Shown here piece after piece: positions 16,186-25,352 of a DNA stretch of 64,000 bases. The position numbers were made by a program, and so were the translations under genes. The stretch comes from Aliicoccus persicus_A (GTDB lineage: Bacteria; Bacillota; Bacilli; Staphylococcales; Salinicoccaceae): assembly GCA_020741755.1 (NCBI GenBank), contig DYYI01000071.1:1-64000 (forward strand), in the 5' to 3' direction. Position 1 is the first letter of the stretch; each line of letters opens with the position of its first letter. The notes under the pieces are model-generated. The model was not told the DNA's origin and made no database searches. It saw only the letters and a program-made list of their open reading frames with translations.

Positions 16186-19100
16186 TCACTCAGTTAACCG
16201 AATATCTACAGGGGCAATTGCTTCAAGTAATATTGGTATATGTTCTCGTGTGATGTATCCGAGTGGTGTTTTTTGCTCAAAATCAATGACAGGAATTCCC
16301 ATTGAATCAAGTTGATTGATTACATTATACTGATTAATGTTCCGAATATAAATTAATTTCGTGTTTTTAATTTTGAAATCCGTATATTCATCAATTGTCA
16401 TTAAGTTATTAATGACGAGTTGATCTTTCCCATCACGTTTTTTTATTGCCCCATTTGCAACGACTGTCTGTTCTTTAATTAAATGAAATACGTCTCCATA
16501 AGTTGAAGGAAATATGACTGCATCCATTTCAATTTGCCCATCGCTCACAGTGAGAAATGCCATGTCTTGATTACGCTTTGTTTTTATCTTGCGTATGTCC
16601 GTTAAATAGACGAGATAATCGCCCACATTCTCTTTATCACTCAATCGTGCAGGTCGCGCGAATTCCAGTGCCTTTCGCTCTTCGATTATCGGATGATCAC
16701 TGATAAAAAAACCAAGGACTTCTTTTTCAAAATTCAGCTTATCCAACACTGGCATTTCTTCAATATGTTCGGCTTTAAAATGGAAACCCATCTCGCTTAA
16801 TACAGATTGATGCGCATAATTTTCATCTGCAACAGACACGCCAGACACCATTTGCAACAACTGCTTTCTTGAATAACCAAAGCTATCTAGCGCACCGCTT
16901 TTTATGAGTGCTTGAATGGCATTTTTATTGAGTGATTTATCATCAATTCTACTATTTAACTCGAAGAGATCTTTAAATGCACCGTTTTCGTTGCGTTCTG
17001 CTACGATGCGTTTTGCGAGTTCTACATTGATTCCTTTAATAAATGCTAATCCGAGCCGAATGTTTTCATTTGTTGTATTAAACACTTGTGATTCGTTGAT
17101 ACACGGCGGTTCAACTTTAATCTTATAGACATCCATCTCTTTAATTAAATCATTCAATTTCGTCGCATCACTACGATTGTCCATCAGCATCGTCTGGAAG
17201 AATATATGACGGTAGTACAGTTTAATATAAGCCATCCAATAAGAAATCTTAGAGTAAGCAACCGCGTGAGATTTTACAAAACCATACGATTCAAACTTTT
17301 GAATGTAGTTATATATTTCTTCAGCAACGGATTGATCATAGCCCTTATTTAAGGCACCGGCAATAAACTTCGAACGCATGGATGACAGTGCATCATGATC
17401 TTTTTTACTCATCGCACGACGTAAAATATCAGCTTCGCCGTATGTAAATCCACCAAACGACACGACGATTTGCATAATTTGTTCTTGGTAAATAATGACA
17501 CCATATGTACTTTTTAAAATATGTTCTAAATCAGGATGAAGGTACTTAATATTCTCTGGATTTCTCTTCCCTTCAATAAAAGTAGGGATACTTTCCATCG
17601 GACCTGGTCTGTATAGAGATACCATCGCCACGAGTTCATTAAAGTTTGATGGTTTCACTCGTCGGAGTGCCTCACGTATACCTTGTGATTCAAATTGGAA
17701 AATACCAGTCGTTAATCCAGAAGAAAATAAGTTAAAAATACGTGGGTCATGTGATTCAATGTCAATATCAGACAATTGAAATGACGGGTTTACACGCTTG
17801 ATGTTTTGAATCATATATTTAATATGTGTCAGCGTCTTAATAATTAATATATCGATCTTCAACAGTCCTACTGCTTCGACCTGTTCCATCGGCCATTGTG
17901 ACATTAAGAAACGCCTTTGACCATCATACTCAAACGTCACTGGAATGCTTTTATTGATCGGTGCATCCGAAATTAAGACACCTGATGCATGTGTGACAGT
18001 GTGGTTTGGTAAATTTATAATTTTTTGTACAAGTTGTTCGAGTACGATATATTTCTCATCGACATCACGGAGGTCTTGAAATGCTTTTGAGTTAAACACA
18101 TCAGGAGAATCATTCGCCGATCTAAGAATACTCGAGATGTAATTTAGCTCCTCTGTTGAAAAGTCCAACACCCGTCCAATTGCACGCGTTGCAGCACGAA
18201 GCGATAGGCGGCTAATATTCGCAATGTGTGCCACATGCATTTCTCCATATGTATCAATTAAGTAATCGATCACTTCATTGCGTCTCACGTCATCAAAATC
18301 AATATCGATATCTGGCATCGTCACGCGTTCTGGGTTTAGAAACCGTTCGAAAACCAAGTCATATTTTAAAGGATCAATCTCTGTAATGTTAAGTAGATAC
18401 GCGACTAAACTTGCACTGGAGGATCCACGGCCAGGGCCAACTAATATACCACTCCGTTTAGCAAAACTTACTGCATCATGAACAATTAAAAAGTATGACT
18501 CGTATGACATATTACATATGACATCATACTCATACTTTAGTCGTTCATGATACTCTTTTGTCGCTGGTGTTTTATCTGGTAGAGCTGTTATTAGCAGTTG
18601 CCATAAATAATCTTTCGCACTTAAATTCGTGTTGTGTTTAAACGATGGTAATGTGCGTTCTACACGCGGTAAATTCACACGGCACTTCTCTACTAGTTCA
18701 CGGTGATTATTCAATAAACTGCGTTCTTGCTCGGTTAAATCACTCATTAATCGAACGTAATGATCGCCTTCTGTATGAACTAAGTCATGTGCATCAACGC
18801 GTGTATTATCACGAATTGCTTCAACGACTGTGAGTACCGATTCATCTTTAGCATTTAAATAGTAACTTGGCTTTATGAAGAGTTGAGTTAAATCAGGTTC
18901 ATTCATCAGATGTGATTGATACATATCATCGCTCGGAATATTCAGCACTGACTTAAGTGTGAGACTCTCTTCACGTAAGAAGACGATGAGACATTCATCC
19001 ATCATTGTCGCTAGCGTTTCAGCTGGAATAGTTTCCGTTTGTTTGAACGTGAAGTATGCAGAAATACGTATTAGCGCACGAAATCCTGTTTCATTTTTTG

Positions 19101-19341
19101 CATACGTAATAATTGTGTAAGTCGTCTCACCGTACGACACAGCAACTTCCATACCAACGATCGGTACCACATTATGTTTGCGCGCTAATTTTATAAACGG
19201 ATATACACCGTGTAGGCGATTGCGATCGGTAATTGCAACTGCCGATTGATTGTCTCGAGATACTTTTTCTACGAGGTCATCTAGTCGTATTGCACTTGAC
19301 AAAAAATCATAACCACTGCGTACATTCAAGTTAATCATCAT
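16186..19341 (-). CDS. dnaE: DNA polymerase III subunit alpha, DnaE type
   Basis: C-family polymerase, in Gram-positives the lagging-strand/primer-extending partner of PolC. The 1051-aa protein is ordered PHP (1-~200), polymerase palm, fingers and thumb (about 250-800), helix-hairpin-helix and OB fold (about 920-1000). Catalytic signatures are VGPGRGSSSASLVAYLL and MPDIDIDFDD. The OB domain includes VGDYLVYLTDIRKIKTKRNQ. There is no proofreading insertion in PHP, so it is DnaE and not PolC. The PHP domain is degenerate: the usual HxHTxYS opening reads NVRSGYDFLSS, so metal binding there is probably lost. It sits between nrnA and accD on one strand. Confidence 0.95.
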   Translation of the reverse strand: MMINLNVRSGYDFLSSAIRLDDLVEKVSRDNQSAVAITDRNRLHGVYPFIKLARKHNVVPIVGMEVAVSYGETTYTIITYAKNETGFRALIRISAYFTFKQTETIPAETLATMMDECLIVFLREESLTLKSVLNIPSDDMYQSHLMNEPDLTQLFIKPSYYLNAKDESVLTVVEAIRDNTRVDAHDLVHTEGDHYVRLMSDLTEQERSLLNNHRELVEKCRVNLPRVERTLPSFKHNTNLSAKDYLWQLLITALPDKTPATKEYHERLKYEYDVICNMSYESYFLIVHDAVSFAKRSGILVGPGRGSSSASLVAYLLNITEIDPLKYDLVFERFLNPERVTMPDIDIDFDDVRRNEVIDYLIDTYGEMHVAHIANISRLSLRAATRAIGRVLDFSTEELNYISSILRSANDSPDVFNSKAFQDLRDVDEKYIVLEQLVQKIINLPNHTVTHASGVLISDAPINKSIPVTFEYDGQRRFLMSQWPMEQVEAVGLLKIDILIIKTLTHIKYMIQNIKRVNPSFQLSDIDIESHDPRIFNLFSSGLTTGIFQFESQGIREALRRVKPSNFNELVAMVSLYRPGPMESIPTFIEGKRNPENIKYLHPDLEHILKSTYGVIIYQEQIMQIVVSFGGFTYGEADILRRAMSKKDHDALSSMRSKFIAGALNKGYDQSVAEEIYNYIQKFESYGFVKSHAVAYSKISYWMAYIKLYYRHIFFQTMLMDNRSDATKLNDLIKEMDVYKIKVEPPCINESQVFNTTNENIRLGLAFIKGINVELAKRIVAERNENGAFKDLFELNSRIDDKSLNKNAIQALIKSGALDSFGYSRKQLLQMVSGVSVADENYAHQSVLSEMGFHFKAEHIEEMPVLDKLNFEKEVLGFFISDHPIIEERKALEFARPARLSDKENVGDYLVYLTDIRKIKTKRNQDMAFLTVSDGQIEMDAVIFPSTYGDVFHLIKEQTVVANGAIKKRDGKDQLVINNLMTIDEYTDFKIKNTKLIYIRNINQYNVINQLDSMGIPVIDFEQKTPLGYITREHIPILLEAIAPVDIRLTE

Positions 19342-19357
19342 ATCACCTAACGTTGAA

Positions 19358-20332
19358 TTAATCGTTCTTCAGCTTTGTGTTCAGCGCATCAATAATTGCT
19401 TCAATGCGCTTCATGCTACTTGCACGAACACCGCTAGCAAGCGGATGCCCACCACCGCCGTAATAATCCGCAACATCGTTAATAACGACTTTTTTCGAGC
19501 GTAATCTCACCCGATAAAAATCGTCTTCTTCAATCGCAAGAAACCAAACTTTAACATCTTCAATATCTCTAAAAACATTAACAAGTAAACTTGCTTCACT
19601 CGATGTTACATCATACTTCTCTAATGCTTCCTTAGAGACAACGGTATATAGTAGTCCATGTTCATTGAGCACTGCGTTATCAATGAGATAACCAGTAAAC
19701 TTAAACGAATTGTATGAAGTCTTCGACAATTCATTCTGCATGGCTGTTGCATCAAAATCAAACGATCTGAGTTCACTTGCTACGCGGAGTGTTGTTTTAC
19801 TTGTGTTGTCATATAAAAACCTGCCAGTATCACCGACTATACCCGCATATAAAAGACGTGCTGACTCCGAATCAAGATAATCATTCTCGTATCCCCAGCA
19901 ATTTGCAAGTAAGTAGATCAGTTCACTTGTCGACGATACGCTTGTCTCAACGATATTGATTGAACCAAATTCATCGAGATTCGGATGATGGTCGATCTTA
20001 ACAATTTCTTTGACATTCGTTAAGTCACCATCAATGCGTTCTACATTTGCTGTATCTACAACGATAGCTAGCGGCTCATCAAGTGTTTCATATGCATCCA
20101 TATATCCCAAAACATTTGCTAGTGATGGTTCGTCCTCACCGAATGCACGAATTTTTTTGGATGGAAATATATTTTCTAGGATTTTTTTCAGACCGAGCTG
20201 TGCGCCAAGCGCATCAGGATCTGGTCGTTGATGTCTTAAAATAATGATGTTGTCATATCGATTAATTAAGTTTAATAATGGTTTAAAATTTGCTTTAAGT
20301 GCGTCTAATTTATGAATCTCGTTTAAAATCAA
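19358..20332 (-). CDS. nrnA: Bifunctional oligoribonuclease / pAp phosphatase NrnA
   Basis: DHH-DHHA1 phosphoesterase that degrades nano-RNA and removes 3'-phosphoadenosine-5'-phosphate. The 324-aa protein shows motif I RHQRPDPDALGAQLGL, motif II VVDTANVERI, the DHH motif in KIDHHPNLDEFG, and the C-terminal DHHA1 glycine motif GGGGHPLASG. Cytoplasmic. It begins the run nrnA-dnaE-accD-accA (16 nt to dnaE) and is transcribed divergently from the YtpI-like gene. Confidence 0.93.
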   Translation of the reverse strand: MILNEIHKLDALKANFKPLLNLINRYDNIIILRHQRPDPDALGAQLGLKKILENIFPSKKIRAFGEDEPSLANVLGYMDAYETLDEPLAIVVDTANVERIDGDLTNVKEIVKIDHHPNLDEFGSINIVETSVSSTSELIYLLANCWGYENDYLDSESARLLYAGIVGDTGRFLYDNTSKTTLRVASELRSFDFDATAMQNELSKTSYNSFKFTGYLIDNAVLNEHGLLYTVVSKEALEKYDVTSSEASLLVNVFRDIEDVKVWFLAIEEDDFYRVRLRSKKVVINDVADYYGGGGHPLASGVRASSMKRIEAIIDALNTKLKND

Positions 20333-20406
20333 GGTTAATTCATCCCTTTAACATTTACTAAAATACGTCTTTAAATTATACTATATAATTGATTGGAGTT
20401 GTATTT

Positions 20407-20817
20407 ATGGACATAGAAACAATCTATACACTTGTCGTTTCCATTCTCATCACACTCGCATTTATTGCGTTTGCTCTATTTATTTTTTATAAAGTGAAAC
20501 AAGTGCGAACGGAACAATTTCGAGGTGGCCGTAGACAATATTATAATTCTTTATCGAGGATATGGTTTGGAGCGTTTCTCATCATATTTGGTACGAGTAC
20601 GATCGTACAGTTCCAAACAGGTGTTGCATACATAATTGGTGCTGTGTTTATATTCTTCGGATTATTGAATATATTATCGTTCAACCGCAGACGCAAACAC
20701 TTTAAGAGCGTTATCCCCGATGAGGATCGAGAGATCAATGAATGGTATGAAAGCCAAAACAAAGATGCTTCTTTTAAGCATTCTTCGACAAAAGTGTTAT
20801 CAAAAAAACGCGTGTAA
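20407..20817 (+). CDS. YtpI-family membrane protein
   Basis: A 136-aa membrane protein with three hydrophobic segments (roughly residues 7-30, 54-72 and 76-95) and a charged C-terminal tail (RRRKHFKSVIPDEDREINEW). It matches the YtpI family of Bacillales in size and position (between nrnA and the DRTGG/CBS gene). Function is unknown for the family. I prefer the ATG at 20407 because TTGGAGT precedes it at normal distance; an ATG 18 nt further upstream has no SD. The stop lies inside a bidirectional terminator shared with the next gene. Confidence 0.8.
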   Translation: MDIETIYTLVVSILITLAFIAFALFIFYKVKQVRTEQFRGGRRQYYNSLSRIWFGAFLIIFGTSTIVQFQTGVAYIIGAVFIFFGLLNILSFNRRRKHFKSVIPDEDREINEWYESQNKDASFKHSSTKVLSKKRV

Positions 20818-20831
20818 TTTCACGCGTTTTT
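20804..20831. terminator. Bidirectional terminator between YtpI-like and DRTGG/CBS genes
   Basis: AAAAACGCGTG (20804-20814) pairs with CACGCGTTTTT (20821-20831) around a 6-nt loop that contains the stop codon of the plus-strand gene. Works for both converging transcripts. Confidence 0.85.
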
Positions 20832-22103
20832 ATTTTGTTCATATATTTGTACTTGTAATAATGCTTTTGAATATATGACGTTGTGACTCTCTGCCTCCAC
20901 TTCAAGGCGTAAAAACTGATGCCCAATATCAATGACGACACCGCTGAGCGTAATTTCTTGTTGGAGTTGTATGACCTTCATTTGAGTCACGTGATACGTA
21001 TCAATATGATAGCTATAAATATTATATGATGAAAGCACTGTCCGGACGAGTTTTTCAACAAGTGACATAAAGCTGCTTTCTTTTAAACTCCCAAACTCAT
21101 CCGTCATCATGGGTAACACTTCTACAGTTAGCTTGTTATCAGATAAATCGATTCGTCTTTCTATGACATTTTCATTTAAGTCTTCACCGAACAATTTCTC
21201 AGGTACCATTTCCTTAAAGACATCTCTTCGATGCACGACACCAACAAACTGACCATCTTCAACGACCGGTAAAATATTAAGTTGCTCCCACGTCATCAAT
21301 TGTCGCATACGCTTTAATGTTGTTTTTGGCGCGAGCTCGATATCATCAATAATAAAATTTTTATAGTTATGTTCGTCCACAATATGCAGTTCTGATGATT
21401 TCACTGTCCCGAGGTAGCGGTTTTTATCGACAAGTATTGTAATTTTATCGTTTGGGATGTAAGTGAGTCTATTTGACTTATAGATGTCTAAAACATAGGA
21501 TTGTTCTTTCATTACGAAGTCCGCTGCACGTATCATTTCGTTACTGAGAGACATGCTGTATATTTCACGTTGAATTGTCGTTGCGACAGTAAACGTGTCA
21601 TATGGTGTCGAGATAACTGGTAATTTTAATGCTTGTGCTTCTTTTAAAATATCAGAGGACATACCAAACCCACCGGTGATGAGTAGCCCCGTATTCGTTT
21701 TTAATGCTGCTCTTTGAACATCTTCCCGGTTTCCAATGATCAGTAGCGCACCTGGTTCTAAGTACGCTTTTAATGCACCCAGTTCCATCGCACCGATGAT
21801 AATACGGCCGACTGTTTTCTCAAGCTGTTCTGAACCCGATATCAACTGACCGTTCGTGATCTGTTTAATCTGTTCGAATGTTAACTCTTTAACATTCTCA
21901 ACTTCCCGCTTCGTAACTCGAATGGATCCTACACGTGGAATTGTTTTTACAATGCCCTCTTTTTCTGCTTGTTTAATCGAACGATAAGAGGTCCCTTCAG
22001 ACACGTCTAGATGTGAAGAGATTTGACGGACCGATATTTTAGCACCTTCTTCAAGGCTATATAAATACTCCATAATGCGTTCGTGTTTACTCAAGCGAAT
22101 CAC
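20820..22103 (-). CDS. HTH-DRTGG-CBS-hotdog regulator, YtoI-like
   Basis: Four parts are recognisable in 427 aa: an N-terminal winged helix-turn-helix (about 1-70, SVRQISSHLDVSEGTSYRS), a DRTGG domain (about 75-185), two CBS motifs (about 195-310, containing TWEQLNILPVVEDGQFVGVV), and a C-terminal hotdog/thioesterase-like domain (about 330-425). The set suggests a DNA-binding protein that senses an adenine nucleotide through the CBS pair and an acyl-CoA or similar ligand through the hotdog domain. This is inference; the YtoI family has no known target as far as I recall. It ends at a shared terminator and starts 27 nt after the UPF0173 gene. Confidence 0.85.
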   Translation of the reverse strand: MIRLSKHERIMEYLYSLEEGAKISVRQISSHLDVSEGTSYRSIKQAEKEGIVKTIPRVGSIRVTKREVENVKELTFEQIKQITNGQLISGSEQLEKTVGRIIIGAMELGALKAYLEPGALLIIGNREDVQRAALKTNTGLLITGGFGMSSDILKEAQALKLPVISTPYDTFTVATTIQREIYSMSLSNEMIRAADFVMKEQSYVLDIYKSNRLTYIPNDKITILVDKNRYLGTVKSSELHIVDEHNYKNFIIDDIELAPKTTLKRMRQLMTWEQLNILPVVEDGQFVGVVHRRDVFKEMVPEKLFGEDLNENVIERRIDLSDNKLTVEVLPMMTDEFGSLKESSFMSLVEKLVRTVLSSYNIYSYHIDTYHVTQMKVIQLQQEITLSGVVIDIGHQFLRLEVEAESHNVIYSKALLQVQIYEQNKNA

Positions 22104-22130
22104 CTACTTTTACATCCATTATACCCATCT

Positions 22131-22814
22131 TTAAATATCTATAGAATCGCCTGACTTTAAGACATTAACCTTTTTATCGACTTTGTTAACAAATTGATCC
22201 GTGTCCACTTCAATTGGTGGGAAAGTATTGTAATGAATAGGTATTGCAAGATCGGTGTTTAACATTTCGTTGACTGCATACGCAGCATCATCAATGCCCA
22301 TCGTAAAATTATCACCGATCGGTACAAATGTAGCATCGAATGGACCATACATATCAGAAATCAATTTAATATCACCGAATAACCCCGTATCACCCATATG
22401 ATAAAATTTAGCGTCATCATTCGAGACAATTACACCTGCTGGCATACCCGTATAATGCACAGTACCGTCTTCCATTTCGTAACTTGAGCTGTGGAACGCA
22501 TGAACAAATTTAACTGTGCCAAATTCAAATGATTTCTGTCCACCGATTCCCATATTAACCACTTCACAATCAAGCGTTGCCATAAGATTCGCCAATTCAT
22601 TTACGGCGATTACTGGTGCATTATGTTTCTTTGCAAGTTCGACAGTATCACCCACGTGGTCGTTATGTCCATGCGTTAAAATAATATAATCTACTTCAAC
22701 ATCTTCCACGCTAATATTGCATTGTCCGTTATCACTGATAAATGGATCAATAATCACTTTCTTACCATTGCTCTCAAAGTATACGACTGAATGACCATAA
22801 TACGTAATTTTCAT
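22131..22814 (-). CDS. UPF0173 metal-dependent hydrolase
   Basis: Metallo-beta-lactamase-fold hydrolase of the UPF0173 family (YtkL type), 227 aa. The metal-binding signature is THGHNDHVGD (about 48-57), with further ligands in YHMGDTGLFGD (about 140) and PIHYNTFP (about 196). The exact substrate is unknown in the family. Cytoplasmic, since no signal peptide is present. It is upstream of and co-directional with the DRTGG/CBS gene, an association conserved in Bacillales. Confidence 0.9.
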   Translation of the reverse strand: MKITYYGHSVVYFESNGKKVIIDPFISDNGQCNISVEDVEVDYIILTHGHNDHVGDTVELAKKHNAPVIAVNELANLMATLDCEVVNMGIGGQKSFEFGTVKFVHAFHSSSYEMEDGTVHYTGMPAGVIVSNDDAKFYHMGDTGLFGDIKLISDMYGPFDATFVPIGDNFTMGIDDAAYAVNEMLNTDLAIPIHYNTFPPIEVDTDQFVNKVDKKVNVLKSGDSIDI

Positions 22815-22895
22815 TTTGATTTACTCTCCTTTTCAAGCTGTTTATCAGTATCCTAGTACCCTTAACATGATAAAATTATACATGAGGTGACACAG

Positions 22896-23477
22896 ATGAA
22901 ATACATTAACTTAAGTCAAACACTATCGAGTTCTGCATCGAGTCAAATATTTAGTGAAAATGACTTAGAATTAGCAAACTTGGTGTTAATAGAAGCAAAG
23001 AAAGAGATGCACCCAAATATCGAACTGTTTGCATCCATTAATTACATACGAGAATCACAACAATTTTTAAATGAGCAACTGATGCTTGCTGCAACATCAA
23101 AAATTCTTGAACATACAGATGGTGTCGTTGTTGATGAAGTCTTTACTAACGATCATCATGGATTGAATGATAGGTTTTTAAAGGAATTGAGCATGTCAGT
23201 CGGTCAAAAACATTTAATAATCGGCCCGACGTTTAGTCAAGTGCCATCATTTTTACAAAGTAAGTTAATCGAAGAATTGATTAATTTTGATGTTTCAGGT
23301 GTGATGTACGATGTACGAAAAAATGACATGGAAGATTACGCTGCATTACAACCTTTAGCAAAATTACTCATGCATGTGAAGAAGCGAACATCTATCATAC
23401 CGCTTGTTAAAACGAAAGAAGACGCTGACACGCTTGGTAAAATACTGCCTGTCAACGTCATTGCTATAGAAGAATAG
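22896..23477 (+). CDS. Conserved-looking cytoplasmic protein of unknown function (193 aa)
   Basis: No family recognised. The protein begins MKYINLSQTLSSS and has alternating hydrophobic strands and amphipathic helices (HTDGVVVDEVF, KHLIIGPTF, DVSGVMYDVR, TSIIPLVK, VNVIAIEE). This suggests a small alpha/beta, possibly TIM-barrel-like, fold. No signal peptide or membrane segment. The start at 22896 has the SD GAGGTGA 6 nt upstream; a GTG 9 nt earlier lies inside that SD. It is transcribed away from the UPF0173 gene and converges on ald with a strong shared terminator. Confidence 0.75.
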   Translation: MKYINLSQTLSSSASSQIFSENDLELANLVLIEAKKEMHPNIELFASINYIRESQQFLNEQLMLAATSKILEHTDGVVVDEVFTNDHHGLNDRFLKELSMSVGQKHLIIGPTFSQVPSFLQSKLIEELINFDVSGVMYDVRKNDMEDYAALQPLAKLLMHVKKRTSIIPLVKTKEDADTLGKILPVNVIAIEE

Positions 23478-23482
23478 AATTT

Positions 23483-23512
23483 AAAAAAGTACACCGAATT
23501 GGTGTACTTTTT
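23483..23512. terminator. Bidirectional terminator between the 193-aa gene and ald
   Basis: AAAAAGTACACC pairs with GGTGTACTTTTT around GAATT. A/T runs on both sides make it usable in both directions. Confidence 0.88.
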
Positions 23513-23526
23513 GTATACATATTTAA

Positions 23527-24648
23527 TTAAACACGCGCAAGCACTTCATACACGTCTTCGTATTCTAATCCTTGTGCTTCTGCAACTGCTTTAAATGTCA
23601 CTTTACCATCTAACGTGTTAATACCTAAAGCAATTGGACCGTTGTCTAATGCAGCTTGTTTATAACCTTTAGAAGCAATCTGTAACCCATACAGCATCGT
23701 CGCATTGTTTAGTGCGACTGTAGATGTTCTTGGCACAGCACCAGGCATGTTCGCCACAGCGTAATGCACCACGTCATGTTTTACATATGTCGGATCATCA
23801 TGCGTTGTAATCTTATCCGTCGTTTCAAAAATACCACCTTGGTCAATTGCAATATCAATGATAACTGAACCTGGATCCATTGATTTAATCATTTCTTCTG
23901 TAACTAAACGCGGTGCACGTGCACCTGGAATAAGTACAGCACCGACAACAAGATCACTTGATTTTACTTCATCAGCAATGTTCAATGGGCTCGACATCAT
24001 CGTTTGAATACTTGATCCAAACAAGTCATCCAACTCTCTTAAACGTGCAGGACTTAAGTCAATAATTGTTACATCTGCACCTAAACCGACAAGAATTTTT
24101 GCGGCATTTGTTCCGGCAACACCACCGCCGATTATTGTGACTTTCGCTTTTTTAACGCCTGGTACACCACCGAGTAGAATACCTTTACCACCTTTAATTT
24201 TTTGTAAGTATTCTGCACCGATTTGCGCTGCCATTCTTCCTGCAACTTCACTCATTGGTGTAAGTAGTGGTAGGCTTCTGTCCGGCAACTGGATTGTTTC
24301 ATATGCAATGGAAACAACTTTTTTCTCAAGTAATGCTTGAGTGAGTGCTTCCTCAGGTGCGAGGTGTAGATATGTAAATAATATTAATCCTTCTTTGAAG
24401 TAATCATATTCAGATTTAAGTGGCTCTTTAACTTTAACCACCATGTCAACATCCCACGCTTGTGCTGCAGATTCTACAATTTCTGCACCTTGCGCTCTAA
24501 AATCTTCATCAGTAAAGTTAGAACCTTCACCGGCGCCAGATTCCACTAATACTTTATGTCCAGCGAGCACATATGCATGTACCCCACCTGGTGTTAAACC
24601 CACTCGATTCTCGTTGTTTTTAATTTCTCTTGGTACTCCGATTAACAT
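23527..24648 (-). CDS. ald: Alanine dehydrogenase
   Basis: NAD-dependent interconversion of L-alanine with pyruvate and ammonia. The start MLIGVPREIKNNENRVG matches the family N-terminus and is preceded by AAGGAGAG. The open frame extends 11 codons further upstream (to 24681) without reason. Length is 373 aa. Pyruvate-binding region: LTPGGVHAYVLAGHKVLVE. NAD Rossmann motif: IIGGGVAGTNAAKI. The conserved His is in ILFTYLHLAPEEALT. Adjacent to the acetate genes usp/ackA, as in staphylococci. Confidence 0.94.
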   Translation of the reverse strand: MLIGVPREIKNNENRVGLTPGGVHAYVLAGHKVLVESGAGEGSNFTDEDFRAQGAEIVESAAQAWDVDMVVKVKEPLKSEYDYFKEGLILFTYLHLAPEEALTQALLEKKVVSIAYETIQLPDRSLPLLTPMSEVAGRMAAQIGAEYLQKIKGGKGILLGGVPGVKKAKVTIIGGGVAGTNAAKILVGLGADVTIIDLSPARLRELDDLFGSSIQTMMSSPLNIADEVKSSDLVVGAVLIPGARAPRLVTEEMIKSMDPGSVIIDIAIDQGGIFETTDKITTHDDPTYVKHDVVHYAVANMPGAVPRTSTVALNNATMLYGLQIASKGYKQAALDNGPIALGINTLDGKVTFKAVAEAQGLEYEDVYEVLARV

Positions 24649-24733
24649 TTGGCATACTCTCCTTTTTAATGATTGTATCATAGAAAATATAGATAATGTA
24701 TCCTTATTTTATGCATAAAAAAGCATGAATATA

Positions 24734-24742
24734 TGTTATAAT
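24734..24742 (+). promoter_or_regulatory. Extended -10 promoter of the universal stress gene
   Basis: TGTTATAAT (extended -10, TATAAT at 24737-24742) lies about 50 nt before the GTG start. No good -35 is seen 17 nt upstream. Confidence 0.45.
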
Positions 24743-24791
24743 ATAAGTATAAGAAATAGGATGAATATAAATTCAAAAGGAGGAATTTTTC

Positions 24792-25292
24792 GTGGAAAAG
24801 TACAACAATATTATGATTGCAGTCGATGGTTCTCGTGAAGCAGAGTGGGCATTTAACAAAGCAGTTGAACTTGCTACACAAAATGATGCAAAGCTATCAA
24901 TTATCAACATCATTGATACGCGTTCATTTGCAGCATTAGAGCAATATGACAGAAACGTTGCGGATAAGTCTAGAGAGTTTTCAGAAAACCTTCTCGATGG
25001 TTACGAAAAAATTGCAAAAGAAGCGGGTATTGGTGAAGTATCTAAAATTATTGATTTCGGTTCTCCAAAAGCTATTTTACCGAGAAAAGCTGTAGAGAAA
25101 ACTGGTGCAGATCTCGTTGTCTGTGGTTCAACTGGTTTAAACGCAGTGGAACGCTTCATCATCGGTTCAGTATCTGAAGCGGTCGTTCGTAACTCAGAAG
25201 TCGATGTTCTTGTTGTAAGAACAGAGAAAATCCCACAATCATTCGAGCCAGTCGTTGCACAACCTGAAAAGTTAGAGCCTGAAGTAGAATAA
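24792..25292 (+). CDS. Universal stress protein (UspA family, ATP-binding type)
   Basis: Cytoplasmic UspA-fold protein of 166 aa. The nucleotide-binding motif G-2x-G-9x-G-S is complete (Gly112, Gly115, Gly125, Ser126 in GSTGLNAVERFIIGSVSE), and Asp12 in IAVDGS is the usual N-terminal contact. So this is an ATP-binding Usp. A C-terminal extension of about 20 residues (PQSFEPVVAQPEKLEPEVE) is acidic and probably flexible. The start is GTG with a strong AAAAGGAGGAA SD. It converges on ackA across a bidirectional terminator; this usp/ackA pairing is conserved in staphylococci. Confidence 0.92.
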   Translation: MEKYNNIMIAVDGSREAEWAFNKAVELATQNDAKLSIINIIDTRSFAALEQYDRNVADKSREFSENLLDGYEKIAKEAGIGEVSKIIDFGSPKAILPRKAVEKTGADLVVCGSTGLNAVERFIIGSVSEAVVRNSEVDVLVVRTEKIPQSFEPVVAQPEKLEPEVE

Positions 25293-25302
25293 CATCGTAC
25301 GT

Positions 25303-25347
25303 AAAAAGCAGCGCATTGAGTAAAAACTACTCGACGCGCTGCTTTTT
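25303..25347. terminator. Bidirectional terminator between usp and ackA
   Basis: AAAAAGCAGCGC pairs with GCGCTGCTTTTTT, with an inner GAGTA/TACTC extension. It serves both converging genes. Confidence 0.9.
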
Positions 25348-25352
25348 TATTT

